From Trichormus sp. M33_DOE_039 (GTDB lineage Bacteria > Cyanobacteriota > Cyanobacteriia > Cyanobacteriales > Nostocaceae): a stretch of DNA of 64,000 nucleotides. Shown piece by piece: positions 36,023-44,844 of this stretch (the stretch's first letter is position 1; every line of letters begins with the position of its first letter). Below the pieces are notes generated by a model that worked only from the letters and a program-made list of their open reading frames with translations, was not told where the DNA came from and made no database searches. The position numbers and the translations under genes were made by a program. The stretch is from positions 1 to 64,000 of the forward strand of contig DVDT01000015.1 in assembly GCA_015296085.1 (NCBI GenBank), given 5' to 3'.

Positions 36023-37516
36023 ATGACCTCTTCGGGCATAGCTGTTGAGCAGCGTTCCAAGGAAACTGAGGCTCTCAGATCTTTTCTGGTTTACAGTCTG
36101 ATTGGCTCGGTAGCGTTGCATATTGGTGTATTAGCCATAGGCATAGGAAATCTATTGCAGAGAACTTCTGAGTTTGACACTGAACCTTTGGAAGTGACAA
36201 TAGTTGAGCCACCTACGGTAGAAGCAGAACCAACACCACAGGAGATTACAGAACCAAAAGCTGAACCAGAAACTCCTTCACCGCCAGTGAGGGCAGATGT
36301 GAGCAACCCCAGAGAAGTTGCAACACCTCAAGCTATAACTCCCGTAGCGATCGCTCCATTAAAATTAAAAACTGAGCCAGCACCAAAGTTTTCTAGTAAC
36401 CTGAAAACGCCCCAAGTTCAACAACCGCCTGAAAAAACTAGCGAAACGCCTGAACAACCACAGTCAAATACACAACCCCAACGCGTTCTCACATCCGAAC
36501 CTACTAATACACAACAAACGACAACTCAAGCTGTAGAACCAAGCAGTGACAGATTAAGAGGTTTATTAGGCAATCTGAGAAACACTAGAGCCGTTCAGGG
36601 AAACAGTAATAGTAATACTGTAGAAGAATCTAATAACTCTGCCAGTCCAGGCTCTAACGTTGGTGTTAATACAGGCAATACCGGAGACAATGGCAATGTC
36701 AGTAATCGACGCAGCAGAGGCAATGGCACAGTAGCTACAGCCCCAACTGGTGTCAAAATAGAAGCTCCATCAGGCAATAATAATCCTGGTAATAACTCTT
36801 CCAGATCTGGAAATGGCCGTGCGGCTTGTCGTGAATGCGGCACTAGTTATCCAGAAGCCGCCAGAAGACGCGGTATAGAAGGCAAAGTGAAAGTAGCGGT
36901 TGACACTGATGAAAAAGGTAATGTTACCAATGTCAGAATTGTAAATTCTAGTGGTAATCGTGACTTAGACGAAGAAACCCTCAGACAAGCACGTAACTGG
37001 AAATTAAAACCTTCTGCGACTGGTAGGCAGGGAGTAGCTATCGATACTGAATATGCGATCGCAGGTTCTCGACGTTATCGCGAACTGCAAGAACGTAAAC
37101 GACAAAGACAAGCAAGACAACAATCAACTCCTGCTAGCACCAACACCGCAGAAAACACATCTAGTGGTCAGCAAAGTACAAGAGCATCAAATAATACAGA
37201 AACCAGAACCAGACGCAGGCGTTTATCTCCAAATACTCCTACATCACAACCATCAACAGCGTCAACCAGCAACACCAGAACATCCGACAATCAAAGAAGC
37301 GTCCGAAATTCTTTACGGAGGTTGCGACGTGAGCCTACAGCTACACAATCATCACCTCAATCGCAACCAACTGCAACTCGGCGACGGCGACGGATTCCCA
37401 CACAAGAAGCCTCATCTTCTAGTACTAATAGATTAAGGAATGCTTTACGCCGTTCTCGTCAGCCGTCTCCATCTCAACCATCATCATCTACCCCTACGCA
37501 GAATAACAATGAGTAG
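36023..37516 (+). CDS. tonB: TonB-family energy transducer with long basic C-terminal tail
   Basis: Probable periplasm-spanning link between ExbBD and outer-membrane TonB-dependent receptors. 497 residues. A membrane anchor at about 24-48 (LVYSLIGSVALHIGVLAIGI with the family's S-H motif) is followed by a Pro/Glu/Thr-rich spacer (50-180) and an Asn/Ser/Gly-rich stretch (195-265). The TonB C-terminal fold lies at about 272-342 (YPEAARRRGIEGKVKVAV, then RDLDEETLRQARNWKLKP). Oddity: about 150 more residues, Ser/Thr/Gln/Arg-rich with RTRRRRL, RRRRRIP and similar patches, follow the domain that is normally the end. A Cys pair (C269, C272) precedes it. Confidence 0.88.
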   Translation: MTSSGIAVEQRSKETEALRSFLVYSLIGSVALHIGVLAIGIGNLLQRTSEFDTEPLEVTIVEPPTVEAEPTPQEITEPKAEPETPSPPVRADVSNPREVATPQAITPVAIAPLKLKTEPAPKFSSNLKTPQVQQPPEKTSETPEQPQSNTQPQRVLTSEPTNTQQTTTQAVEPSSDRLRGLLGNLRNTRAVQGNSNSNTVEESNNSASPGSNVGVNTGNTGDNGNVSNRRSRGNGTVATAPTGVKIEAPSGNNNPGNNSSRSGNGRAACRECGTSYPEAARRRGIEGKVKVAVDTDEKGNVTNVRIVNSSGNRDLDEETLRQARNWKLKPSATGRQGVAIDTEYAIAGSRRYRELQERKRQRQARQQSTPASTNTAENTSSGQQSTRASNNTETRTRRRRLSPNTPTSQPSTASTSNTRTSDNQRSVRNSLRRLRREPTATQSSPQSQPTATRRRRRIPTQEASSSSTNRLRNALRRSRQPSPSQPSSSTPTQNNNE

Positions 37517-37894
37517 TTTTCTGAAATCATAGGCGATCGTATCTATTTTCTGCTAACTATTTCTTAATCCCGTCAAACTTTTCTAATAGGTTTCGATTGA
37601 GTAAATCTACAAAGCAGAACGTAGTAGTAACTGATTCTGGAGGTACTTATTTCAGTTTTCAGACGGATTCCTGATTTATTAGATTAAATCGGGAATCTAC
37701 AGCAATCTGAATCTAATTATTACTGTTCGCTCTGGGTGTAGTCATAATTATTTTTCTAGAGAGGTAACAAGGGAAAGATGACAGTGAAGATGGAAGAATA
37801 TCTCGAAGTTTTGCCTGGCTTTGTCAAAATAAAATACAAGTCCTAATTAAATCATCAAAATTGATGTCTTTATTATAAATAAGTAGGAAAATTT
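37517..37894. terminator. 378-base convergent spacer with hairpin 37666-37697
   Basis: GATTCCTGATTTA (37666-37678) / TAAATCGGGAATC (37685-37697) is a 13-base stem with one mismatch and a six-base loop. It lies between the TonB-like gene and the leftward glycosyltransferase run, so it can end either transcript. Nothing else recognisable. Confidence 0.45.
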
Positions 37895-39049
37895 TTAGTT
37901 TTTATTGATAAAAATTCTCTTGGATAACCAATAAATTCTCACATTTTTATAAATAGTCGATGGTAAAAGTTTTTTTATTTTAATTAAAATCTCTGGGTCA
38001 TTAATTTTTATCTGTTGAGGCTGAATATTTTGATGAGAAATAAAGTATTTTGAGAAATGGGGAAATATATGAATAATAATTTTTTTACATACATTTATAA
38101 AAGTGTTAATAACTTTTATATATAAATCATGTCGTAAAATTGTCATAGAAAAATCAAACTGTAAAGCCTTGTATAAGTAATATAAACTCTGAAAATTTTT
38201 GCCAGAGATGCTACATTTGCGAGACATATAGATATGAAAAAGACTATAAGACCATCGGTAAAGGTCATGAGGAATTTCAGGATGTCTTTGCTGAACAGAT
38301 GTCAACAAAAATTGCTGCGAACTTATCATTGAATTATAATCGTGAGACATACTAGCAGTAGTCTGGCGGTAGCCAATGAGAAATTCAGGTACAACTCTTA
38401 CCTGATAACGCTCTGCAATTCGCAAATAAAGATCCCAGTCCTCACAGCCTTGACATCCGTTAGCTTTCAATTCACAGTCATAACCACCTACGATTTCCAA
38501 ACAACTACGCCGAATTAAGCTGGAACTAGCATTGCCTAAAAAATTACTATATAGTAATGCGATGTACACTTCACCTTCATATTCAGCCACATGAAAATCA
38601 CCCACAGGGTTATCATTTTCATCAATGACAATTGACCAAGCGTAAACTAAACCAACAGATGAATCAGATGCTTGAAAACATTGGACTTGTTTTTCTAAAT
38701 TCTGAGGATACCAAATATCATCAGCATCAATAGGGGCAATAAATTCTCCTTTAGCGTATTTAATTGCTAAGTTACGAGCCGCAGCTACCCCAGAATTTTG
38801 TTGATGTAATAAGCTAACACGATCATCTTTCTGGACAATTGATTGAACGATTTCAGATGTCTTATCGTCAGAACCATCATCTACAACCATAACTTCAATA
38901 TTTGCGTAAGTTTGGTTAATAACCGAGTGCAAGGTTCTCTCAATAAAAGCTGCTGCATTATAAGCTGGGATGATTACTGAAACTAATGGTAAATTATTGG
39001 ATGAAGTTGATAATAATATTTTATTATCTAAAATAGATGCTTCACTCAT
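37895..39049 (-). CDS. GT2 glycosyltransferase, last gene of the polysaccharide run
   Basis: A 384-residue GT-A fold transferase using a nucleotide sugar. PLVSVIIPAYNAAAFIERTL starts the domain at about residue 20, VVDDGSDDKT is the nucleotide site, FIAPIDADDIWYP holds the metal-binding DxD, and NGCQGCEDWDLYLRIAERYQ is the acceptor-side ED motif. It is a close paralogue of the gene at 46785-47891, with shared motifs throughout the catalytic half. The C-terminal 100 residues are basic and aromatic and may touch the membrane. 37 bases after the GT4 gene. Confidence 0.9.
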   Translation of the reverse strand: MSEASILDNKILLSTSSNNLPLVSVIIPAYNAAAFIERTLHSVINQTYANIEVMVVDDGSDDKTSEIVQSIVQKDDRVSLLHQQNSGVAAARNLAIKYAKGEFIAPIDADDIWYPQNLEKQVQCFQASDSSVGLVYAWSIVIDENDNPVGDFHVAEYEGEVYIALLYSNFLGNASSSLIRRSCLEIVGGYDCELKANGCQGCEDWDLYLRIAERYQVRVVPEFLIGYRQTTASMSHDYNSMISSQQFLLTSVQQRHPEIPHDLYRWSYSLFHIYMSRKCSISGKNFQSLYYLYKALQFDFSMTILRHDLYIKVINTFINVCKKIIIHIFPHFSKYFISHQNIQPQQIKINDPEILIKIKKLLPSTIYKNVRIYWLSKRIFINKN

Positions 39050-39086
39050 AACTATTACCTAAACTATTTTTTATAAAGTTAAAAAT

Positions 39087-40400
39087 TCAGCCGATTTTAG
39101 TCACAATAAAGTTACGTATTTGCTGGCCAATTGCTTCTAGAGAAAAGCATTTTTCTGCGCGATCGCGGGCGCGTTTACCCAATTCATGCCCCCAAGGCGG
39201 GTTATCTAAAATAGAACCAAGGGCTTGAGCTAAGGCTGTGCTGTTTTCACGGGATACAACTATTCCTCCAGATAACTCCATGTCTGCCAAAATATCAGGA
39301 ACGCCAGGAGCATCAGTGGCTACTACAGGTAAGCCGCAAGACATAGCTTCGATGGGGGCGACAGGAAAACCTTCGTGACGAGAAGGCAGAGTGTAAATAT
39401 CTGCTGCTGACAAATAACGTTGGATAAGAGTGCGATCGCGCACGTATTCATTTTTCCAAATGATTCCAGGTAAACGCTTTTGGGTAATAAGTTGTTCTAA
39501 CTTGTCAGCATCAGAACCTGTTCCCACAAGTAATAAACGCAAATTCCTGTCGGAGCGATCGCGGCAAACTTTTTCCCAAGCATCCACCAAAATATCCAAG
39601 CCTTTACGATACATTTCTATGCGTCCGTGATACACCACCACTTGAGCATCTAAAGGTATACCCAATGCTTTTCTCGCTTCAGTGCGATCGCTAGTTTGCC
39701 AATTCGTCACATCCATCGGGTTGAAAATGCGTGCGATTTTTTCAGGCGGTAATTGATAGCGAGACTGTAACCTTTGAACTTCGGTTTGTGTCGCTACTAT
39801 TAAACCAGCACAGGCTGAAAGCGTAAGCGGACGTAATAAGCCTTCCCAGCGTGAGAGTTGAAAATCACCCCCTTGAAAAGTAGCAAACACTGGTAAGCGC
39901 ATAATTCGCCCTAATAATATGCAAGTATCAAAGCGCGCATATTCGTATTCTTGACACAAAATCGCTTGACATCCTTCGCGGCGCAGTTCGTGGGCAAGAT
40001 GTAATAGTGGTGTAGCTAAATAGGGTGCAGCATCTTTCACTACTGTCAACAGATGACGACGGATTCCCGACACATCCCCAAATACTTCGTTAACAGTCCA
40101 GCCGTAAGGGTTTAACATGGGACGACGCACAGCTTGATAAAGCTGAGGCGCGGGTAAAACGCAGATAGTTGCACCTGTCAGCTTATGGGTGTAACGCACA
40201 GATCTATTTACCCGTGCAGAGACGCAAAATAGTACCGTCCGTATATTGGCCAGCTTTAAAGCATCGATATAGCCAAACATCCAACCGCCGCTCATCTCAT
40301 TGCAAAAAGCCTCGAAATTCACGCCGATGGTGTCTAAAAAATCTTCAATTAAATCGCCCCAATGTAAAAGAGCAATGCTAAATTCTGATTGGTTACTCAT
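39087..40400 (-). CDS. GT4 glycosyltransferase
   Basis: A 437-residue GT-B fold, retaining glycosyltransferase. C-terminal nucleotide-sugar domain: VVVYHGRIEMYRKGLDILVD, LLVGTGSDADKLEQL and the E-x7-E motif in PSRHEGFPVAPIEAMSCGLP. The N-terminal acceptor domain begins FSIALLHWGDLIEDFLDTIG. I place the start at ATG 40400 (MSNQSEF); eight extra codons from a TTG are possible but lack support. Part of the eight-gene leftward run, 57 bases after the methyltransferase. Sugar donor and acceptor are unknown. Confidence 0.88.
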   Translation of the reverse strand: MSNQSEFSIALLHWGDLIEDFLDTIGVNFEAFCNEMSGGWMFGYIDALKLANIRTVLFCVSARVNRSVRYTHKLTGATICVLPAPQLYQAVRRPMLNPYGWTVNEVFGDVSGIRRHLLTVVKDAAPYLATPLLHLAHELRREGCQAILCQEYEYARFDTCILLGRIMRLPVFATFQGGDFQLSRWEGLLRPLTLSACAGLIVATQTEVQRLQSRYQLPPEKIARIFNPMDVTNWQTSDRTEARKALGIPLDAQVVVYHGRIEMYRKGLDILVDAWEKVCRDRSDRNLRLLLVGTGSDADKLEQLITQKRLPGIIWKNEYVRDRTLIQRYLSAADIYTLPSRHEGFPVAPIEAMSCGLPVVATDAPGVPDILADMELSGGIVVSRENSTALAQALGSILDNPPWGHELGKRARDRAEKCFSLEAIGQQIRNFIVTKIG

Positions 40401-40481
40401 CAAATGCTGCCGTTGGGAGTGCAAAAATCATCAAACTTGAGTCAGCTGATTCTTAGTAGGTTTTTAATGCTAATTTTTGAG

Positions 40482-41246
40482 CTAATTTTTCTGCCAAAGT
40501 GAAGCTGTTTCTGTTCCTAACCCTTGTGGCTTGTGCAGGTAATAACTCAACCATGTCAAGGGACTAAGTATTTTACATAAAATGCGACGTTGACGATGAG
40601 GTAAACTTGAAAATGCCACATCATGGCATAGAACAGTCAAAGGATTAATAAAAGTAGCATATTTCTGACAAGGTAAATTGATTAAATCCTTTAGTGCTGT
40701 TAAGGTATAGCCGCGTCTCACATGACCCCATTCTGCCATAACTTGTGCTTCACTAGGACAAATAGATTTCATGAATTGGTAGTAGGGAAACTGCCAATTT
40801 TCATTGGGTGTACTAATTAACAGAAAACCATGAGGACGCAAAACTCGTAGTGCCTCTGATACCGCTTTTTGATCATCTGGCACGTGTTCTAATAAGTCGA
40901 ACATTGTTACAGCATCAAATGATTGATCAGGAAAAGGTAAAGCTGTCGCATCTCCACAAACAAAACTAACTCTTTCTTGCTGATTGCAAGGAGCTTTGGC
41001 ATACTCTGGATTGAAGTCTATATTAGTGATATTAGCTTGGGGATATAGTAAAGCTGTTAATCCACTTTGACCACCACCAACTTCGAGAATTTTCTGTAAT
41101 GTTTGACTGGGTGCAATATAATGAATAGCACGCATTTTTTCCCGGTAAAAGAATCCTTGAGTCAGAGGTTCGGGAAAAGGATTGTGGGATAAAAATTCTG
41201 ACAAAGGTAGCTTATAACTGTCTATGTTTGGAGATAAAATAACCAT
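40482..41246 (-). CDS. class I SAM-dependent methyltransferase
   Basis: A 254-residue type 11 methyltransferase. SAM-binding motif I is ILEVGGGQSGLTALLYP at about 55-71, motif II acidic in ITNIDFNPEY, then VCGDATALPFPDQSFDAVTM and EALRVLRPHGFLLISTPNE. In the midst of glycosyltransferases it probably methylates a sugar or lipid intermediate, or caps the chain; that is inference from context. Five bases separate it from the upstream GT2 gene, so they are cotranscribed. Confidence 0.88.
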   Translation of the reverse strand: MVILSPNIDSYKLPLSEFLSHNPFPEPLTQGFFYREKMRAIHYIAPSQTLQKILEVGGGQSGLTALLYPQANITNIDFNPEYAKAPCNQQERVSFVCGDATALPFPDQSFDAVTMFDLLEHVPDDQKAVSEALRVLRPHGFLLISTPNENWQFPYYQFMKSICPSEAQVMAEWGHVRRGYTLTALKDLINLPCQKYATFINPLTVLCHDVAFSSLPHRQRRILCKILSPLTWLSYYLHKPQGLGTETASLWQKN

Positions 41247-41251
41247 GTTAT

Positions 41252-42247
41252 TTAATGAGAGTTAACCAATTTTGCAGAGCCGATTAATATTTGTCGTTGT
41301 TGTTGATCCATACGGATTAGGCTGAATATTCCCGTCCATTTACCTAGAATAAAGCCCCAGACAATCGGAATTTCCGCAGCTTCCATATAACCGCGTTTCA
41401 TCTTTACTCTTACGGCTTGTTTCCAAATATCAACTGTAGCCGTGAACGTAGAATAAATAGACTCTAAAATTAGGCGTTGATATGAATTATTCCAAGTTAA
41501 ACTGTCGCCCATTAACTGACTAATTCCTAAACCGTAATTGATATTAACGAGATATTGATGTTCAGTCCGTCTTTTAGGAATATAGTGTAGTAATTTACAG
41601 GCGGGATTATACCAAATGGCGTAACCTGCGCTGCGGATACGCAAAACAATTTCTACATCACCGCCAGAAACTAACTTTTTACCTACGCGATCGCTTAAAA
41701 ATTGCTGATTGATCCAGTTAGTCTCTAAAATAGCTTTTCTACTAATAATTAACCCTGCACCAACTAAACAAGTTGGTTGCATAATCTCCATACCATGATC
41801 TTGTTGTGCAAATGAATATCCATACTTCAGTACATAAGCAGGCGGAGGCGTTTCCCAATCCAAAATTACTTTGCCACCAAAAGCTCCACAATCTGGATAC
41901 ATAGCAGCAAATTTAGCTGCTTCTGCTACCCAGTTCACATCTAACATACAGTCATCATCGACAAAAGCAATCCAATCTCCGATAGTATTTTGGATACCGC
42001 AAAGGCGAGCGTGATTCAAACCTTGTTTTGGTTCTACAATCATCGATAGTTGGGGTATACTTTGAGAATTAATATATTGCTCAACAACTGCTGAGGTTTC
42101 ATCTGTGCAGTTATTATTAACAACTAAAACTGTCCACTTCACATTAGCTGGAACTTGTTGTTGAGCAATTTTATTTAAGACTCTGTCCAGTAAACCAGCA
42201 TTATTGTAAGTACAAATAACTAAGTCAATAGATATGAGTTTATCCAT
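41252..42247 (-). CDS. GT2 glycosyltransferase
   Basis: 331 residues from the preferred ATG at 42247 (MDKLISIDLVICTYNNAG). The open frame runs 18 codons further into sequence from an A/T-rich spacer repeat, which I consider untranslated. DxD is in WIAFVDDDCMLDVNW, followed by GAFGGKVILDWETPPPAY and a conserved VSGGDVEIVLRIRSAGYAIW block. Similar in design to the two upstream paralogues but without their N-terminal extension. Substrate unknown. Confidence 0.88.
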   Translation of the reverse strand: MDKLISIDLVICTYNNAGLLDRVLNKIAQQQVPANVKWTVLVVNNNCTDETSAVVEQYINSQSIPQLSMIVEPKQGLNHARLCGIQNTIGDWIAFVDDDCMLDVNWVAEAAKFAAMYPDCGAFGGKVILDWETPPPAYVLKYGYSFAQQDHGMEIMQPTCLVGAGLIISRKAILETNWINQQFLSDRVGKKLVSGGDVEIVLRIRSAGYAIWYNPACKLLHYIPKRRTEHQYLVNINYGLGISQLMGDSLTWNNSYQRLILESIYSTFTATVDIWKQAVRVKMKRGYMEAAEIPIVWGFILGKWTGIFSLIRMDQQQRQILIGSAKLVNSH

Positions 42248-42260
42248 ATTCTCAAGGTTA

Positions 42261-43616
42261 TTAATTTGGAATTTTGACTTTTGATTTTTGAATCCCCTCA
42301 TTTGCGTATCTTTTCTGAGCGAGGGAGGTTGACCAAGCGGGTTGATTTCTGTGATTTAGATAAAACTTGATACCAGAAAGACAGCCGATTATTTCTGTAA
42401 ATACAGAACTAGAGCGCGGCTGAAATCCATTTTTTAGTATTCGCAAAATTGATCTAAGATAATATTTAGGCAAAGTAATGCACAAACGACGCAAATTTCC
42501 CCAGTGTTTGTAGTTAGCAAACTGCACTAACAACGCTGTAACATGACCGCGCATATATTGATAAGCTTGGTCTTGAAAAGCCTCAAAATCACGGCGATGA
42601 TAGTGAAAAACTACAGCCGTTGGTTCATAGCGACACAGCCAACCTTCAGCCAGGATTCTGTACCACATTTCCGAATCTTCACTACATCCCGATGCGCCTG
42701 CGCCTAGTCGTTCATCAAAATATCCAACAACCTCAAAAGCCTGACGATGAAAGGCCATGTTAGCACCTGCACCAATCCGCCATACCGGAACACCTCGATG
42801 TTTCATATTTTCAAAGAACTCTATCCCAAAGTTGGTGGCGCGGTACTCCCACCTTGATTCCCCTGAACCTTGATGAAACATGAATTGCGCTTCTGTTTCC
42901 AGTTCCGCAGGTAACATGAGTCCGGTAACAGCTAGCACTTGGGGATTGACGAACGCTTGCTGTAAACGGAGACACCAATCTGGGTGAACTTCCACATCAT
43001 CGTCTGTGAAAGCAATAATTTCTCCTGTGGAATGGCGAATCCCAGTATTACGAGCTAGGCTGAGTCCCGGTTTGGGTTCTAATACATACTCAACTTGGGG
43101 TATTTGTGCAACTATCTGGCGTGTGGTGTCGTTTGAGGGTGCATTATCGACAACAATAATCTGTTGTGGAGGGTGAGATAAATTGAGTAGCGATCGCAAA
43201 CATCGTTCTAGTTGTTCTGGCCGGTTGCGTGTACAAATCACCACCGATATAGAATTTCTAACTGGTTGTGCGTAGGTTTTTTCCAGTTGTTCCAAGGGTT
43301 TTTGCAAAGCCAACAAAGCCTGAAAATCTGGTGGTTGATCCCACGCAGGATCGGGATCAACCACGGGTAAAGGTGCTTTAAAGCCGTTTTCTAGTAAGCG
43401 ATCGCCTACAGCTGGTGTAATGGCTTGCAATGCTAGATTTCGCAGTGCGGTTGCTGGGATGGGTAACTCGGCTGTGAAAATTTCGCGATCGCCAAGGGGA
43501 ATACCTCGCCACCAAAAAACAGCATATATCCCTTGATATTTGGGTTCAGGATGTAATTCTGGGACACCTGCACTCAAATCAATATGCAAAACTTTCCAAG
43601 GAGCAAAATTACTCAT
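42261..43616 (-). CDS. GT2 glycosyltransferase with N-terminal extension
   Basis: 451 residues: about 115 residues of extension, then the GT2 domain NSISVVICTRNRPEQLERCL, DNAPSNDTT, DxD in IIAFTDDDVEVHPDWCLRLQ, and CSEDSEMWYRILAEGWLCRY. Tandem paralogue of the next gene upstream, which has the same extension. ATGA overlap with the upstream stop (43613-43616) implies translational coupling. Oddity: its last residues (QKSKVKIPN) are encoded by an A/T-rich spacer-type repeat, so the ancestral stop may have been lost. Confidence 0.9.
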   Translation of the reverse strand: MSNFAPWKVLHIDLSAGVPELHPEPKYQGIYAVFWWRGIPLGDREIFTAELPIPATALRNLALQAITPAVGDRLLENGFKAPLPVVDPDPAWDQPPDFQALLALQKPLEQLEKTYAQPVRNSISVVICTRNRPEQLERCLRSLLNLSHPPQQIIVVDNAPSNDTTRQIVAQIPQVEYVLEPKPGLSLARNTGIRHSTGEIIAFTDDDVEVHPDWCLRLQQAFVNPQVLAVTGLMLPAELETEAQFMFHQGSGESRWEYRATNFGIEFFENMKHRGVPVWRIGAGANMAFHRQAFEVVGYFDERLGAGASGCSEDSEMWYRILAEGWLCRYEPTAVVFHYHRRDFEAFQDQAYQYMRGHVTALLVQFANYKHWGNLRRLCITLPKYYLRSILRILKNGFQPRSSSVFTEIIGCLSGIKFYLNHRNQPAWSTSLAQKRYANEGIQKSKVKIPN

Positions 43617-44824
43617 GAAAATTGCCTCCGAATAGTTTCAATCCGTTTTAAAGAACGAGAATATTCACCAAAAAATCCCATCACTCCACCCCAAATTTCT
43701 GCCAAAATCATTTTCGGGGGTAGAACATGGCGACCTCTCCAACTATCTCTTAATTGCTTGAGTTGATCATAAATCCACCACAGGATGAGATGGCGTAAGT
43801 TTGAACGTTGCGCTGGGTCAGTTTGATAAGCTTTCATCACAAAAGCCATAAATCCTAAACCCCAACTCCAGTATTGACGAGATAGTTTTTCGTATTCTCG
43901 ACGGTGTTGATGAAATACTAAATATTCCGGCTCATAAACTAGGGTATAGCCTGCACGAATTACCCGATAAAAAATATCTAAATCTCCACCACCAGGTAAT
44001 GGCGCACCTGTGTCTAATGCTTCATCAAAACCGCCAATTTTTAATAAAATCTCTCGTCGAAATGCCATATTGCAACCCGCACCAAATATACCTGCACCAC
44101 AGGGATGTAAGGGATTCCCCAGTAATATTTGACCATAGCGAATTTTTTGAAACCCGCGACGAAAACCCCCTCTTTGTTCAAAGAGAATTTGCGCTTCTGT
44201 CTCTAATTCATAGGGTAATACTAAACCTGTAAATGCCGCAGCATCAGGATTTTCTTGCCATGCTGTCATCAATCCTTTGAACCATCTGCGGTCTACCACG
44301 ACATCATCATCCAAAAAGGCGAGAATTTCACCCGTTGCCGATTGCAGAGCTTGATTTCGCGCAAAATCAAGTCCTGGCTTTGGTTCTCGGACATAACGCA
44401 CCCACGGTAATGAATCTACCAATTTTTGAGTGCGATCATCAGAGGGTGCATTGTCTATAACCAAAATTTCTAATTGGGAATATTGTTTTACTAATTCCTG
44501 TAAAGATTGTAAACACCGCGCTAAATTTTCTGGACGGTCTTTAGTACAAATAGCAATCGTTACTGAGGGAAAAGAAGTTTGATTAACATCAAAATTCAAG
44601 TCAGTTTGTAAATATTCTTGAATCAGTTGATTACTAATTTCTTTAGCAATTAACTGCCCTATTTCTTCTCTATCCAGTACCATTTTTGCTGGTAATGCTT
44701 GCATAATAAAACCAATAGGTTTATCCTTATGGCGCACAATTAAAGCAATACCTGTTTCATCGGGGGATAATGAGACAGTGGGTAAGGTTTCTGTAACTTC
44801 GATTTCTTGAATCTTGTAAGGCAT
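43613..44824 (-). CDS. GT2 glycosyltransferase with N-terminal extension
   Basis: 403 residues. Extension to about residue 105, GT2 domain FPSVTIAICTKDRPENLARC, DNAPSDDRTQKLVDSLPWVR, DxD in ILAFLDDDVVVDRRW, and LPGGGDLDIFYRVIRAGYTL. The two tandem GT2 genes share the order of these blocks and the phrases DNAPS, EPKPGL, ARN and FTGL, so they came from duplication and probably add successive sugars. 20 bases after the ABC exporter gene. Confidence 0.9.
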   Translation of the reverse strand: MPYKIQEIEVTETLPTVSLSPDETGIALIVRHKDKPIGFIMQALPAKMVLDREEIGQLIAKEISNQLIQEYLQTDLNFDVNQTSFPSVTIAICTKDRPENLARCLQSLQELVKQYSQLEILVIDNAPSDDRTQKLVDSLPWVRYVREPKPGLDFARNQALQSATGEILAFLDDDVVVDRRWFKGLMTAWQENPDAAAFTGLVLPYELETEAQILFEQRGGFRRGFQKIRYGQILLGNPLHPCGAGIFGAGCNMAFRREILLKIGGFDEALDTGAPLPGGGDLDIFYRVIRAGYTLVYEPEYLVFHQHRREYEKLSRQYWSWGLGFMAFVMKAYQTDPAQRSNLRHLILWWIYDQLKQLRDSWRGRHVLPPKMILAEIWGGVMGFFGEYSRSLKRIETIRRQFS

Positions 44825-44844
44825 AACGATTTACTGACAAATTT

